Shown: positions 23,202-31,846 of the stretch, piece by piece
Numbering within the stretch: the stretch's first letter is position 1
Layout: every line of letters starts with the position of its first letter
From: F1-60-MAGs027 sp044344715
GTDB lineage: Bacteria; Actinomycetota; Acidimicrobiia; Acidimicrobiales; Ilumatobacteraceae
Reading direction: 5' to 3'
NCBI GenBank assembly: GCA_044344715.1
Contig: JBIJCI010000013.1
Span: forward strand, 1 to 38,567
DNA length: 38,567 nt
Position numbers and translations under genes: made by a program
The notes under the pieces: generated by a model
The model's input: the letters and a program-made list of their open reading frames with translations, nothing else
Database searches by the model: none
Told to the model about the DNA's origin: nothing

Positions 23202-24968
23202 GTGCTCTGCTCCGGGACCCGATCCTCGGTGACCGATGCTGCAGGTGCCGTCGTTGAGCGCGTTGTCGGAGTCGTTGCGAAGCTGTATCCGGGCATCGTT
23301 GACCATCTCGACACCGCGGCCCGTCCGAGCGAACATGCCGATGCCCAAGTCAACGTCGCACTCGGTCTCGCCAAGCGCGTGGGCAAGAGCCCCCGTGACG
23401 TCGCCAAGGAGATCGTCGATGCCCTCGACCTGCGGGGCTACTGCTCACGGGTGGAAGTTGCGGGTCCGGGATTCCTCAACCTCACCTACGACGATGCGTA
23501 CCTTGCCGGACTGATTCGCTCGGTCGCACTCGATCCGGCGCTCGGCGTACGTCGGGCGGGAACGATCGAGCGTGTGGTGATCGATTATTCGGCGCCCAAC
23601 GTGGCCAAGGAGATGCACGTCGGCCACCTCCGCTCGACGGTCATCGGTGATGCACTGGCCAGGATGTGCGAGCGCGTCGGACACGTCGTCGTGCGCGAGA
23701 ACCACATCGGTGACTGGGGAACGCCGTTCGGGATGTTGATCGAGCACCTCGTGGACCTCGGTGACACCAGTGCGGCGCAGGAACTCTCGGTCGGCGACCT
23801 CGACGGGTTCTACAAGCAGGCCCGCAGGAAATTCGAGGAGTCCGAACGATTCCAGGAGCGTTCGCGCCATCGCGTGGTTCTCCTGCAGGGTGGGGATTCC
23901 GAAACGCTGCGGCTCTGGGAGTTCCTGGTTGCGGAGAGCGCGCGGTACTTCGCGACCGTGTACGAAAAACTCGGTGTCCTGCTCACCAATGACGACCTCC
24001 GCGGCGAGAGCGCGTACAACTCGTTGTTGCCCGAGGTGGTGACGAGGCTCGGTACCACCGGGTTGCTCACCACGGACGACGGTGCCGAGGTGGTGTTCCC
24101 CGAGGGATTCACGAACCGCGACAACGAGCCGCTACCGCTCATCATCCGCAAGAAGGACGGTGGATACAACTACGCCACGAGCGACCTCGCGTGCGTCATC
24201 GACCGGATCGAGCGTCTCGGTGCCACGCTCATGCTGTACGTGGTCGGCGCCCCGCAGGCGCAACACCTCGCGATGGTCGAGTCCGTTGCGCGGGCGGCAG
24301 GGTGGCTGAAGCCCGAACAACGAATGGTGCACGTGGCGTTCGGCAGCGTGCTCGGCAGTGATCGCAAGATGCTGAAGAGCCGCTCGGGCGACACGGTGAA
24401 ACTCGTCGAACTGTTGGATGAGGCGGTCGAACGAGCGGATGCCTCGATCCTGGAGAAGAACCCCGAGCTACCGGCCGAGGACCGTCGCCGAGTCGCGCGC
24501 ATGATCGGTATCGGCGCCGTGAAGTACGCCGATCTTGCCAACGACCGGGTCAAGGACTACGTCTTCGACTGGGAACGGATGCTCTCGTTCGACGGCAACA
24601 CCGCCCCCTACCTGCAATACGCCCATGCCCGTATCTGCAGCATCTTCCGTCGGGCCGGGCTAGCGCGTGAGTCGGTGCGTGAGTCGCGGATCATGGTCGG
24701 CCATCCCGCCGAGCGGTCGCTCGTGCTGTGGCTACTGCAGTACGAATCCGCCGTCTGGGATGCACTGGACCGCTACAGCCCCCACCGGTTGTGCACGTAC
24801 CTGTACGAACTTGCGAGCCGGTACACGTCCTTCTACGAGCACTGTCCCGTCCTCAAGGCCGACGATGACGCGACCAGGTCGAGTCGTCTGGCCATGTGCG
24901 ACGTGACCGCCCGAGTGCTTGCCGACGGATTGGGAGTGCTGGGTATCGAGGTTCCGGAGCAGATGTGA
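23202..24968 (+). CDS. argS: Arginyl-tRNA synthetase
   Basis: This enzyme attaches arginine to tRNA-Arg in the cytoplasm (class Ia synthetase, 588 aa). The N-terminal additional domain includes VNVALGLAKRVGKSPRDVAKEIVDAL. The HIGH-type motif is HVGHLRST (His139-His142) preceded by SAPNVAKEM. The YNYATSDLAC and GSDRKMLKSRSG segments and the anticodon-binding DALR region (FDGNTAPYLQYAHARICSIFRRA) follow in normal order. The start is uncertain: GTG 23202 or GTG 23229 (nine residues shorter); a -10-like TGAAAT seven bases before 23202 favours the first. It is first of the argS-lysA-hom-thrC-rho series, a classic actinobacterial order, and it overlaps lysA by four bases. Confidence 0.95.
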   Translation: MLCSGTRSSVTDAAGAVVERVVGVVAKLYPGIVDHLDTAARPSEHADAQVNVALGLAKRVGKSPRDVAKEIVDALDLRGYCSRVEVAGPGFLNLTYDDAYLAGLIRSVALDPALGVRRAGTIERVVIDYSAPNVAKEMHVGHLRSTVIGDALARMCERVGHVVVRENHIGDWGTPFGMLIEHLVDLGDTSAAQELSVGDLDGFYKQARRKFEESERFQERSRHRVVLLQGGDSETLRLWEFLVAESARYFATVYEKLGVLLTNDDLRGESAYNSLLPEVVTRLGTTGLLTTDDGAEVVFPEGFTNRDNEPLPLIIRKKDGGYNYATSDLACVIDRIERLGATLMLYVVGAPQAQHLAMVESVARAAGWLKPEQRMVHVAFGSVLGSDRKMLKSRSGDTVKLVELLDEAVERADASILEKNPELPAEDRRRVARMIGIGAVKYADLANDRVKDYVFDWERMLSFDGNTAPYLQYAHARICSIFRRAGLARESVRESRIMVGHPAERSLVLWLLQYESAVWDALDRYSPHRLCTYLYELASRYTSFYEHCPVLKADDDATRSSRLAMCDVTARVLADGLGVLGIEVPEQM

Positions 24969-26245
24969 GCACCATCGGTCGTCACCTGCTGCCCGACACC
25001 GCGGAGGTGAAACTCGGACGACTGCACATCGGTGGTTGCGACGTGCACGAGCTTGGTCGGACGTACGGCACCCCGCTGTTCGTCTACGACGAGGAGCACC
25101 TGCGTTCACGCTGTGCCGAAGCCGTCCGGTCGTTCGGTGCGGACTCCGTGATCTATGCGACGAAGGCCTTCTTGTGCCTGGAAATGGCCCGGCTCGCCCA
25201 CGAAGAGGGCTTGATGCTCGACGTCGCAACCGGGGGTGAGCTCTTCGTCGCACTGACGGCGGGTGTTCCCGCCGACCGTTGTGTCATGCACGGCAACAAC
25301 AAGAGCGTTTCGGAACTGCGCGAGGCGCTGCGCGTCGGTGTGCGGCACGTCGTCGTCGACAGTTTCGACGAGCTTGACAGGGTCGAGGCACTGGTTGCGG
25401 AGGGTCTGCCGAGACCTCGGGTGCAGTTGCGCATCACGCCGGGCGTCTACGTACACACCCACGAGTTCGTGAGTACCGGGCAGAACGACTCCAAGTTCGG
25501 CTTCAATCTCGCCAATGGCGATGCACTCCGTGCGGTGGATCGGGCACGGGGATCATCCGCGATGGATCTCGTCGGAATCCACTGCCACATCGGCTCGAAC
25601 GTGTTCGAGACCGCCAACTTCACCAAGGCAGCCGGAGTGATGGTCGAGTTCGCCAACCAGTGCGGGGTCGCCGAGCTGACGATGGGCGGCGGGCTCGGCG
25701 TGGCGTACCTGAACGACGAGCGCGCCCAGAGCATCACCGATTGGGCACTGGCGCTGCGCGAGGCATGCACGAATCTCCATACGGGTAGGAAGCTGTTCGT
25801 CGAGCCCGGCCGGGCAATCGTCGCATCGGCGGCGGTGACGCTCTACGAGGTCGGCACGATCAAGCCGATTCCCGGCATTCGCACGTACGTCGCGGTCGAC
25901 GGTGGAATGAGCGACAATCCGCGGCCGGTCCTCTACGGCAGCGGCTACGAGGCATTCGTTCCGGCCCGAACCGATTCCGACCGCACGCTCGGTGTGCGGG
26001 TGGTCGGCAAGCACTGCGAGAGTGGAGACGTGCTCATCTCGGACGCCGTGTTGCCGGGTGACCTGCGTGTCGGGGACATCATCGCCACGCCCGTCACCGG
26101 TGCGTACGGCCAATCGATGGGTTCGAACTACAACAAGGTTCCGCGACCGGCGGTCGTCTTCGTGAGGGACGGCACGTCGCGCATCGTGGTGCGACGCGAG
26201 TCGTACGAGGATCTCGTACGAAATGACGTCACCGATAGCGTCTGA
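24965..26245 (+). CDS. lysA: Diaminopimelate decarboxylase
   Basis: This enzyme converts meso-diaminopimelate to L-lysine, the last step of lysine synthesis, using pyridoxal phosphate (426 aa). The PLP lysine is Lys67 in YATKAF. Other family motifs are GIHCHIGSN, MGGGLGVAY, EPGRAIV, VDGGMSDNPRP, GKHCESGDVL and the late GAYGQSMGSNYN. The GTG start overlaps the argS stop (GTGA). In family numbering the cysteine of CESGD contributes to the active site of the dimer partner. Expression is probably coupled to argS. Confidence 0.96.
   Translation: MSTIGRHLLPDTAEVKLGRLHIGGCDVHELGRTYGTPLFVYDEEHLRSRCAEAVRSFGADSVIYATKAFLCLEMARLAHEEGLMLDVATGGELFVALTAGVPADRCVMHGNNKSVSELREALRVGVRHVVVDSFDELDRVEALVAEGLPRPRVQLRITPGVYVHTHEFVSTGQNDSKFGFNLANGDALRAVDRARGSSAMDLVGIHCHIGSNVFETANFTKAAGVMVEFANQCGVAELTMGGGLGVAYLNDERAQSITDWALALREACTNLHTGRKLFVEPGRAIVASAAVTLYEVGTIKPIPGIRTYVAVDGGMSDNPRPVLYGSGYEAFVPARTDSDRTLGVRVVGKHCESGDVLISDAVLPGDLRVGDIIATPVTGAYGQSMGSNYNKVPRPAVVFVRDGTSRIVVRRESYEDLVRNDVTDSV
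26236..26241 (+). promoter_or_regulatory. Predicted -10 element of hom (leaderless)
   Basis: TAGCGT lies inside the last codons of lysA, seven bases before the hom ATG. It would provide a separate leaderless transcript for hom in addition to read-through from argS-lysA. Confidence 0.45.
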
Positions 26246-26248
26246 AAC

Positions 26249-27562
26249 ATGGCGAAAGCCGCCGAACGGGCACTCTCCGACACGAACCTCGTACGGATCG
26301 GGGTGGTCGGCCACGGTGTCGTTGGTTCGGCGTTCACCGCGCTCGTGGCGCGACAGCACGAAACCATCGCAGCACGTACCGGCTTGTCGCTGAAGGTCGT
26401 TCGCATCGCGGTTCGCGACTCCTCCAAGCATCCGTCGGTAGTCGGTGATGCGCCGGTCACGACCGATGCGGTCGCCCTCGCCACGTCGGACGACGTGGAT
26501 CTCGTGGTGGAGGTGATGGGCGGTACCTCGCTGGCGGCCGATGTCATCCGGGCCGCACTCGAGCACGGAAAGCCGGTCGTGACGGCCAACAAGGCGCTGC
26601 TCGCCGCGCAATCCGCTGGTCTCTTCAAGGTGGCCGACGAACGGGGTATCGACCTACTGTTCGAGGCGGCGGTGTGCGGTGGCATTCCGCTGATCCGTCC
26701 GTTGCGCGAGAGTCTGCGCGGGGAACCGATCCGGCGTGTCCTGGGGATCGTCAACGGAACGACCAACTACATCCTCACCAGGATGACCGAGGAGGGACTC
26801 GACTATGCATCGGCCCTCGGCGCCGCACAACAACTCGGGTATGCCGAGGCGGATCCCACCGCCGACGTCGAGGGACTGGATGCAGCGGCAAAGATCGCGA
26901 TCATCGCCAACTTCGCATTCGGGGTACGCGTCGTCGCTGATGACGTGGCCACGGAAGGTATCTCGCGGATCACCGCCGGCGACATCGCGATGGCCCGCAA
27001 GTTCGGTTACGTCATCAAGTTGCTGGGCATCGCCGAGCGCGATTCCGACTCCGGCGCAGTGAGCGTTCGGGTGAACCCCGCGCTCGTGCACCTGCAACAC
27101 CCGTTGGCATCCGTTCGCGAGGCGTTCAACGCCGTGCTCGTCGAGGGCGAGGCATCAGGTTCGCTGATGTTCTACGGCCGCGGCGCGGGCGGCGATCCCA
27201 CCGCATCCTCCGTGCTCGGGGACGTCATCGATGCGGCGGTCAACCTCCGTAAGGGCACCCACGCCACGCTCGGGTCGTTCGCCGAGGCGGACTTCTCCTC
27301 GCCCGACCAGGTTCGTTCCGAATTCATGGTCACCCTCGAGGTGGCCGATCGGCCGGGCGTGCTCCATGCGGTGACCGGAGTCTTTGCGCGCAACGGGGTG
27401 AGTATCCGTGCGGCCGAACAGGACGGCATCGGCAACGATGCGCGACTGGTGTTCCTCACCCATGATGCGCGCACCGCGGACATCAAGGCATGCCTCTCGG
27501 AATTCCAGCGGCTCGATGCCGTCACCAAGGTGGGTGGCTACATCCGGCTCATCGGCACCTGA
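26249..27562 (+). CDS. hom: Homoserine dehydrogenase
   Basis: This enzyme reduces aspartate semialdehyde to homoserine, leading to threonine and methionine (437 aa). The N-terminal nucleotide-binding motif is GVVGHGVVGSAF. The catalytic lysine is probably Lys115 in TANKALLA, followed by FEAAVCGGIPLIRPLRE, GIVNGTTNYIL and YAEADPTADVEGLDAAAK. A C-terminal ACT domain (about residues 350-437; VADRPGVLHAVTGVFARNGVSIRAAEQ) is the usual site of threonine feedback inhibition. It lacks an aspartate kinase domain, so it is the monofunctional type. The start is three bases after the lysA stop. Confidence 0.96.
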   Translation: MAKAAERALSDTNLVRIGVVGHGVVGSAFTALVARQHETIAARTGLSLKVVRIAVRDSSKHPSVVGDAPVTTDAVALATSDDVDLVVEVMGGTSLAADVIRAALEHGKPVVTANKALLAAQSAGLFKVADERGIDLLFEAAVCGGIPLIRPLRESLRGEPIRRVLGIVNGTTNYILTRMTEEGLDYASALGAAQQLGYAEADPTADVEGLDAAAKIAIIANFAFGVRVVADDVATEGISRITAGDIAMARKFGYVIKLLGIAERDSDSGAVSVRVNPALVHLQHPLASVREAFNAVLVEGEASGSLMFYGRGAGGDPTASSVLGDVIDAAVNLRKGTHATLGSFAEADFSSPDQVRSEFMVTLEVADRPGVLHAVTGVFARNGVSIRAAEQDGIGNDARLVFLTHDARTADIKACLSEFQRLDAVTKVGGYIRLIGT

Positions 27563-27586
27563 CACGGTGACACGGGTCTCCGTCGT

Positions 27587-28975
27587 ATGAGGTACGTCTC
27601 GACCCGCGGGGAGGCGCCCGAGCTCGGATTCTGCGACACGCTGCTCGCAGGTCTGGCCGCCGACGGTGGTCTCTACGTGCCGGAGTCATGGCCGGGCGTC
27701 GCCCACGCCGCTGGCGTCGAGTCGTTCGCCGACCGTGCGGCGGCGATCCTTGCGCCGTTCGTCGGTGACGAGATTCCCGCCCCGAACCTCGCCATGATGT
27801 GCCGCGAGGCCTACGCCACGTTCCGTGATCCGCAGGTGGCACCGCTCAGGGAGATCGGGGACAATCGGTGGCTGCTCGAACTCTTCCACGGCCCGACCCT
27901 GGCATTCAAGGACGTCGCGCTCCAGTTGCTCGGGCGTCTGTTCGATCACGTGTTGACCGCGCGCAACGAGCGGATCACGATCGTCGGCGCAACGAGCGGG
28001 GATACTGGTTCGGCCGCGATCGACGGGGTCAAGTCGTGCCGCAACGTGGTGATGGTGATCCTGTATCCGAAGGGGCGAATCAGCGAGGTGCAGCGCCGGC
28101 AGATGACCACGGTGAATGCCGGCAACGTGCACGCGGTGGCGGTCGACGGCACGTTCGATGACTGTCAGGATCTCGTCAAGGCGATGTTCAACGACGCCGG
28201 GTTCCGTGACGTTCACCGGCTGTCCGCAGTGAACTCGATCAACTGGGCGCGCGTACTGGCGCAGGTCGTCTACTACTTCACCGCCATCGAGCAGTTGCAG
28301 ATGACGCAGTCGATGCCGGTTTCCTTCAGCGTTCCCACGGGGAACTTCGGGAACGTACTCTCCGGTTGGATCGCCCGCCGGCTGGGGGCCAACGTCGGAC
28401 ACTTGATCGTCGGTTCGAACGCCAACGACATCCTCACCCGGTTCTTCGAGACGCAGACCATGTCAACGGCCGGGGTGGTGCCGACGTTGAGCCCGAGTAT
28501 GGACATCCAGGTGTCGAGCAACTTCGAGCGGCTCCTCTTCGAGATGAACCACCGCGACGGTACGGCGACCGCCGCGCAGATGGCGAGGTTCCGGGCGACC
28601 GGAGTCCTCTCCGTCACACCAACCCAGTTCGGAGACTGGGTCCGTCCGGTGTTCCGCGGTCATCGAAGCGACGACGCGGCAACACTCGACGTGATTGCGT
28701 CGGTGTTCCGCCACACCGGAACGCTCGTCGACCCGCACACGGCCGTCGGAATCGCCGCCACCGCTGCTTGTGCGGCGCCGGACGAACCGGTCGTCACCCT
28801 GGCCACTGCCCATCCGGCGAAGTTCGCCGATGCCGTCGAACGGGCAACGGGTGTCCGCCCGTCCTTGCCGGAGCACCTGGCGGATCTCCTCACTCGACCC
28901 GAATCCATCACCGAGCTCCCCGCCGAGCTCGGTGCCGTCCAACGGTTCGTTGCGAGCGTCTCGGCGACGCGATAG
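27587..28975 (+). CDS. thrC: Threonine synthase, long type
   Basis: This enzyme converts O-phosphohomoserine to L-threonine with pyridoxal phosphate. It is 462 aa and has the N-terminal domain of the long E. coli/yeast-like class (MRYVSTRGEAPELGFCDTLLAGLAADGGLYVPE). Typical mycobacterial enzymes are the shorter type of about 360 aa. The PLP lysine is Lys108 in GPTLAFKDVALQ. The phosphate-binding GATSGDTGSAAIDG and the NFGNVLSGW motif are visible. It lies 24 bases after hom. Homoserine kinase (thrB), its expected partner, is not next door. Confidence 0.94.
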   Translation: MRYVSTRGEAPELGFCDTLLAGLAADGGLYVPESWPGVAHAAGVESFADRAAAILAPFVGDEIPAPNLAMMCREAYATFRDPQVAPLREIGDNRWLLELFHGPTLAFKDVALQLLGRLFDHVLTARNERITIVGATSGDTGSAAIDGVKSCRNVVMVILYPKGRISEVQRRQMTTVNAGNVHAVAVDGTFDDCQDLVKAMFNDAGFRDVHRLSAVNSINWARVLAQVVYYFTAIEQLQMTQSMPVSFSVPTGNFGNVLSGWIARRLGANVGHLIVGSNANDILTRFFETQTMSTAGVVPTLSPSMDIQVSSNFERLLFEMNHRDGTATAAQMARFRATGVLSVTPTQFGDWVRPVFRGHRSDDAATLDVIASVFRHTGTLVDPHTAVGIAATAACAAPDEPVVTLATAHPAKFADAVERATGVRPSLPEHLADLLTRPESITELPAELGAVQRFVASVSATR

Positions 28976-28985
28976 GGTGCAGGTC

Positions 28986-29002
28986 GTTCGGCATCGCCGA
29001 AC
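28986..29002 (+). other. Small hairpin between thrC and rho
   Basis: GTTCGGC and GCCGAAC form a 7-bp stem around a 3-base loop. No T-run follows, so it may be a processing or weak termination site. The rest of the 124-base gap holds a TTGACG (29024-29029) that could be a -35 for rho, without a good -10, and the rho Shine-Dalgarno. Confidence 0.35.
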
Positions 29003-29099
29003 ATGCCCCACGCAGTCACGCGGTTGACGCGAAAGCACGCTGACGCAGAAGCATCTGAATCAACGGCAACCGTTGTCGTCGTTGCAAAGGAAGGAAACC

Positions 29100-30788
29100 G
29101 TGGCAGCCCCACAGCTCGGTCGAGCGCAGCTCGAGGAAAAGGACCGTGAGGACCTCGCGCAAATCGCGACGGCCCTCGGCATCAGGGGGGTCGCAGCGTC
29201 CGAAAAGTCCGTGCTCATCGAAAGAATCCTGGAGGAAACCATGGCACCAGAACCCAAAGAGACGAACCCCAAGACCGGTTCGCGCGGTCCCAAACCCCGC
29301 GCTGCAGCGGGTACCGGCGGATCCGCCCCGTTGGGCGCCGACGGAGAGCCGCTCTCGGAGTGGGAGATCGAATTGGCCGAACACGAGGGCACTCCCATCG
29401 CTGCCGAAGCCCGAGCTGAGGGCGAACCGCGCGGTCGCGATCGTGGTGATCGTGGTGATCGTGGTGATCGTGGTGATCGTGGTGACCGTGGTGACCGTGG
29501 TGACCGCAACTTCCGCGACCGCAACTTCAACGATGGTGGCAGTCGTAATCGTCGACGTCGTGGTCGGCGTCGTGGCGGCGGTCGGGACGACGGCCCGCAG
29601 GGCGACGATCGGTACGAATTGGATCAGGTCGAGCCGAACGAGCCGATCAGCACCGAGCCGGTGAAGGTGGAGGGCTACCTCGATCTTCGCGACGAGGGAT
29701 ACGGTTTCCTGCGGATCGGTGGTTACCTGCCCACCCGCAACGACGCCTACGTGTCGGTGCGATTCACGCGTCAGTACGGCTTGCGCAAGGGCGACCATGT
29801 CACGGGCCTCTCGCGCCCGGCGGGCCGCAACGAAAAGAATCCTGCACTGCTCGAGATATACACGGTCAATGGTGGCGACCCGGAGAAGGCCCGCAATCGC
29901 AAGAAGTTCGAGGAACTGACACCCCTGTTCCCGGACGAAAAGCTCGGGCTCTCGACCTCGGGAGATCCGCTCAACATGACCGCACGAATCATCGACCTGA
30001 TCTCGCCGATCGGCAAGGGTCAACGTGGAATCATCGTTTCGCCACCGAAGGCCGGCAAGACCACGGTGATGAAGACCATCGCGACCAGTATCGAGAAGAA
30101 CCACCCGGAGGTGAAGTTGATCGTCCTCCTGATCGACGAGCGCCCGGAAGAGGTCACCGACATGCGCCGCACCGTCAAGGGTGAGGTCATCGCCAGTACC
30201 TTCGACCGGCCTTCGGACGAACATACGCAGGTTGCCGAGCTGGCAATCGAGAAGGCCAAGCGCATGGTGGAGATCGGGGAGGACGTCGTCGTCATACTCG
30301 ACGGAATCACGCGATTGTCTCGTGCCTACAACCTTGCCGCACCGGCGACGGGTCGCATCATGTCGGGCGGTATCGATGCCGGCGCGTTGTACCCGCCGAA
30401 GAAGTTCTTCGGCGCCGCGCGCAACATCGAGGAGGGCGGGAGTCTCACGATCCTCGCCACCGCACTCGTCGAGACGAACAGTCGAATGGACGAGGCGATC
30501 TTCGAGGAGTTCAAGGGCACGGGCAACATGGAGTTGCGGCTCGACCGACGACTCGCCGAGCGCCGTATCTACCCGGCCATCGACGTCGACGCGTCGAGCA
30601 CCCGGCACGAGGAACTTCTCTTCGACCGGAAACAGTTGCAGATGGTGTGGAAGCTGCGCCGTGTACTCAGCGGACTCGCCGCCGACGGCAACGCTGCACC
30701 GGGTCTGGAGTTGTTGATCGACCGCCTGAAGTCGTTCAAGACCAACGACGAGTTCCTCTCGGAGATCGCCAAGCAGCCCACCGCCTGA
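29100..30788 (+). CDS. rho: Transcription termination factor Rho
   Basis: This is an ATP-driven hexameric RNA helicase that ends transcription (562 aa). The N-terminal Rho-N helical region (residues about 1-45) is followed by a charged, probably disordered insertion (about 50-175) with seven perfect RGD repeats (115-135) and an Arg-rich block. Long N-terminal insertions are typical of actinobacterial Rho. The RNA-binding domain (EGYLDLRDEGYGFLRIGGYLPTRND) precedes the ATPase with Walker A PPKAGKTT (Lys320) and VVVILDGITRLSRAYN. The more common form is DSITRLARAYN. I chose GTG 29100 because AAAGGAAGG lies five bases upstream. A longer frame reaches back to 29073 without such a site. Confidence 0.95.
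   Translation: MAAPQLGRAQLEEKDREDLAQIATALGIRGVAASEKSVLIERILEETMAPEPKETNPKTGSRGPKPRAAAGTGGSAPLGADGEPLSEWEIELAEHEGTPIAAEARAEGEPRGRDRGDRGDRGDRGDRGDRGDRGDRNFRDRNFNDGGSRNRRRRGRRRGGGRDDGPQGDDRYELDQVEPNEPISTEPVKVEGYLDLRDEGYGFLRIGGYLPTRNDAYVSVRFTRQYGLRKGDHVTGLSRPAGRNEKNPALLEIYTVNGGDPEKARNRKKFEELTPLFPDEKLGLSTSGDPLNMTARIIDLISPIGKGQRGIIVSPPKAGKTTVMKTIATSIEKNHPEVKLIVLLIDERPEEVTDMRRTVKGEVIASTFDRPSDEHTQVAELAIEKAKRMVEIGEDVVVILDGITRLSRAYNLAAPATGRIMSGGIDAGALYPPKKFFGAARNIEEGGSLTILATALVETNSRMDEAIFEEFKGTGNMELRLDRRLAERRIYPAIDVDASSTRHEELLFDRKQLQMVWKLRRVLSGLAADGNAAPGLELLIDRLKSFKTNDEFLSEIAKQPTA
29442..29504 (+). repeat. 7 x 9-bp tandem repeat in rho (RGD repeat)
   Basis: Seven consecutive 9-base units, CGTGGTGAT four times then CGTGGTGAC three times, each encode Arg-Gly-Asp. 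The near-identity at the DNA level, in a gene that could use many synonymous codons, indicates recent expansion by slippage. Confidence 0.95.
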
Positions 30789-30792
30789 GGCG

Positions 30793-31836
30793 TTGGTCGA
30801 TCGCTTCCCCGGTGACGTAGTGGCCGAGCCCGACCAGGAGTTCTCCCGGCGGTACGAACGATCGGCACTGCGGTCGTACCTCGGGCGCATCGTTGAGGTC
30901 TCGGCCCCGGAGTTCCGGGTCGCAGGGTCCGAACTCGTCGATGTCGAACTGGCGGATCACGCTGCTGCAATCGGCTCGGGAACCCTCTGGGTTCTCGACG
31001 CTGCGGGATCGGCACGCGTACCCGTCGTATCCGCGTCACTCGCCTGGATCGCCCGGCAACCGGCCGGGGCGGTGCGCCGACTCGCGGTCATTGCCCGGCA
31101 CGCTCCGGGAGTCGCAGCACGACGATTGGCCTCGATCACCATTCCCTCGCGGGTGTTCACCATCAACAAGGACGATGTCTCGACCGTCGATGCCGAGCCG
31201 CACCTACCGTTCGTCGAACCGGATCCGCAGCACACGAAACTCGCGGAGATGTTCGCGATGGCAGGAGCCGACACCGTGGTCGAACACGGTGTGGTCGCCG
31301 CCGAGGTCGCGGGTCTCGAGGTGGCCCGCATCACCGATGAGAGCGGTGAGCCGAAGATTCGCATCGGTGTCGGCACCCACGACCGTGAGACGTTCCGTCT
31401 GGTGCACGGTGATACGGCGACGATTGACCAGTTGCGCAGTGTGGTCCACACCGTCGCCGAACGACGCGGTCCGGGGGCGGCCCCGCATCCACTGAACCTC
31501 CTCGCGCGGGAGCGGGCGATACGCCACCGGGCGATCGTCGACCCGTCGTCGTTCGGGATGGGCAGGCTCGTCGCGGCCGAGCCGCCGGTGCCGAGGACGA
31601 ACGTGAAGGACGACGCTCCGTGTTGCGCGATCGGGAACGACTCCGATGGCGAACCCGTGGTGGTCACGTTCGCCTCCGGAATCGACCTCGATCTCGTGCC
31701 GTTCGCGGTGGATGCCCGCAATCGCCTGGCATCCGGAGCGCGGGTCGTGATCGTCACCGAGTCGCGCAACGTCGTTTCGGTGCAACTTCGGATCGCGGAG
31801 CTCGTCGACTCTCCCGTGGAGTTTCGCGGGGCGTAA
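30793..31836 (+). CDS. Unrecognised soluble protein between rho and prfA
   Basis: I do not recognise this family. The product is 347 aa from TTG 30793 (338 aa from GTG 30820), with no signal peptide, no membrane helix, no cysteine cluster apart from CC in DDAPCCAIGND, and balanced charge. An N-terminal basic/hydrophobic half (WVLDAAGSARVPVVSASLAWIARQPAGAVRRLAV) is followed by a mixed alpha/beta region with EHGVVAAEVAGLEVARI and IRIGVGTHDRETFRLVHGD. It ends in RNVVSVQLRIAELVDSPVEFRGA. Codon use matches neighbours, and the gap to rho is four bases with a GAGG in the stop region, so it is co-transcribed. This is where rpmE lies in mycobacteria. A role in transcription or translation is guesswork from position. 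Confidence 0.8.
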   Translation: MVDRFPGDVVAEPDQEFSRRYERSALRSYLGRIVEVSAPEFRVAGSELVDVELADHAAAIGSGTLWVLDAAGSARVPVVSASLAWIARQPAGAVRRLAVIARHAPGVAARRLASITIPSRVFTINKDDVSTVDAEPHLPFVEPDPQHTKLAEMFAMAGADTVVEHGVVAAEVAGLEVARITDESGEPKIRIGVGTHDRETFRLVHGDTATIDQLRSVVHTVAERRGPGAAPHPLNLLARERAIRHRAIVDPSSFGMGRLVAAEPPVPRTNVKDDAPCCAIGNDSDGEPVVVTFASGIDLDLVPFAVDARNRLASGARVVIVTESRNVVSVQLRIAELVDSPVEFRGA

Positions 31837-31839
31837 CCT
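31834..31839 (+). promoter_or_regulatory. Predicted -10 element of prfA (leaderless)
   Basis: TAACCT overlaps the stop of the preceding gene and ends seven bases before the prfA GTG. No Shine-Dalgarno is present. It supports the GTG at 31847 as start and an independent prfA transcript. Confidence 0.5.
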
Positions 31840-31846
31840 GAACGTC

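Noticed and set aside
23188..23232. GTG at 23188 as argS start
   Set aside because: It is out of frame with argS and stops after 14 codons.
28976..29099. A full promoter for rho with TTGACG at 29024
   Set aside because: No acceptable -10 lies 16-19 bases downstream, so I kept it only as a note.
29432..29520. CRISPR-like repeats
   Set aside because: The 9-bp units are contiguous, in frame and coding inside rho; there are no spacers.
29016..30890. 624-codon minus-strand frame with Thr-rich repeats
   Set aside because: It is antisense to rho; its TTTTTT-like repeat merely reflects the 9-bp RGD repeat.
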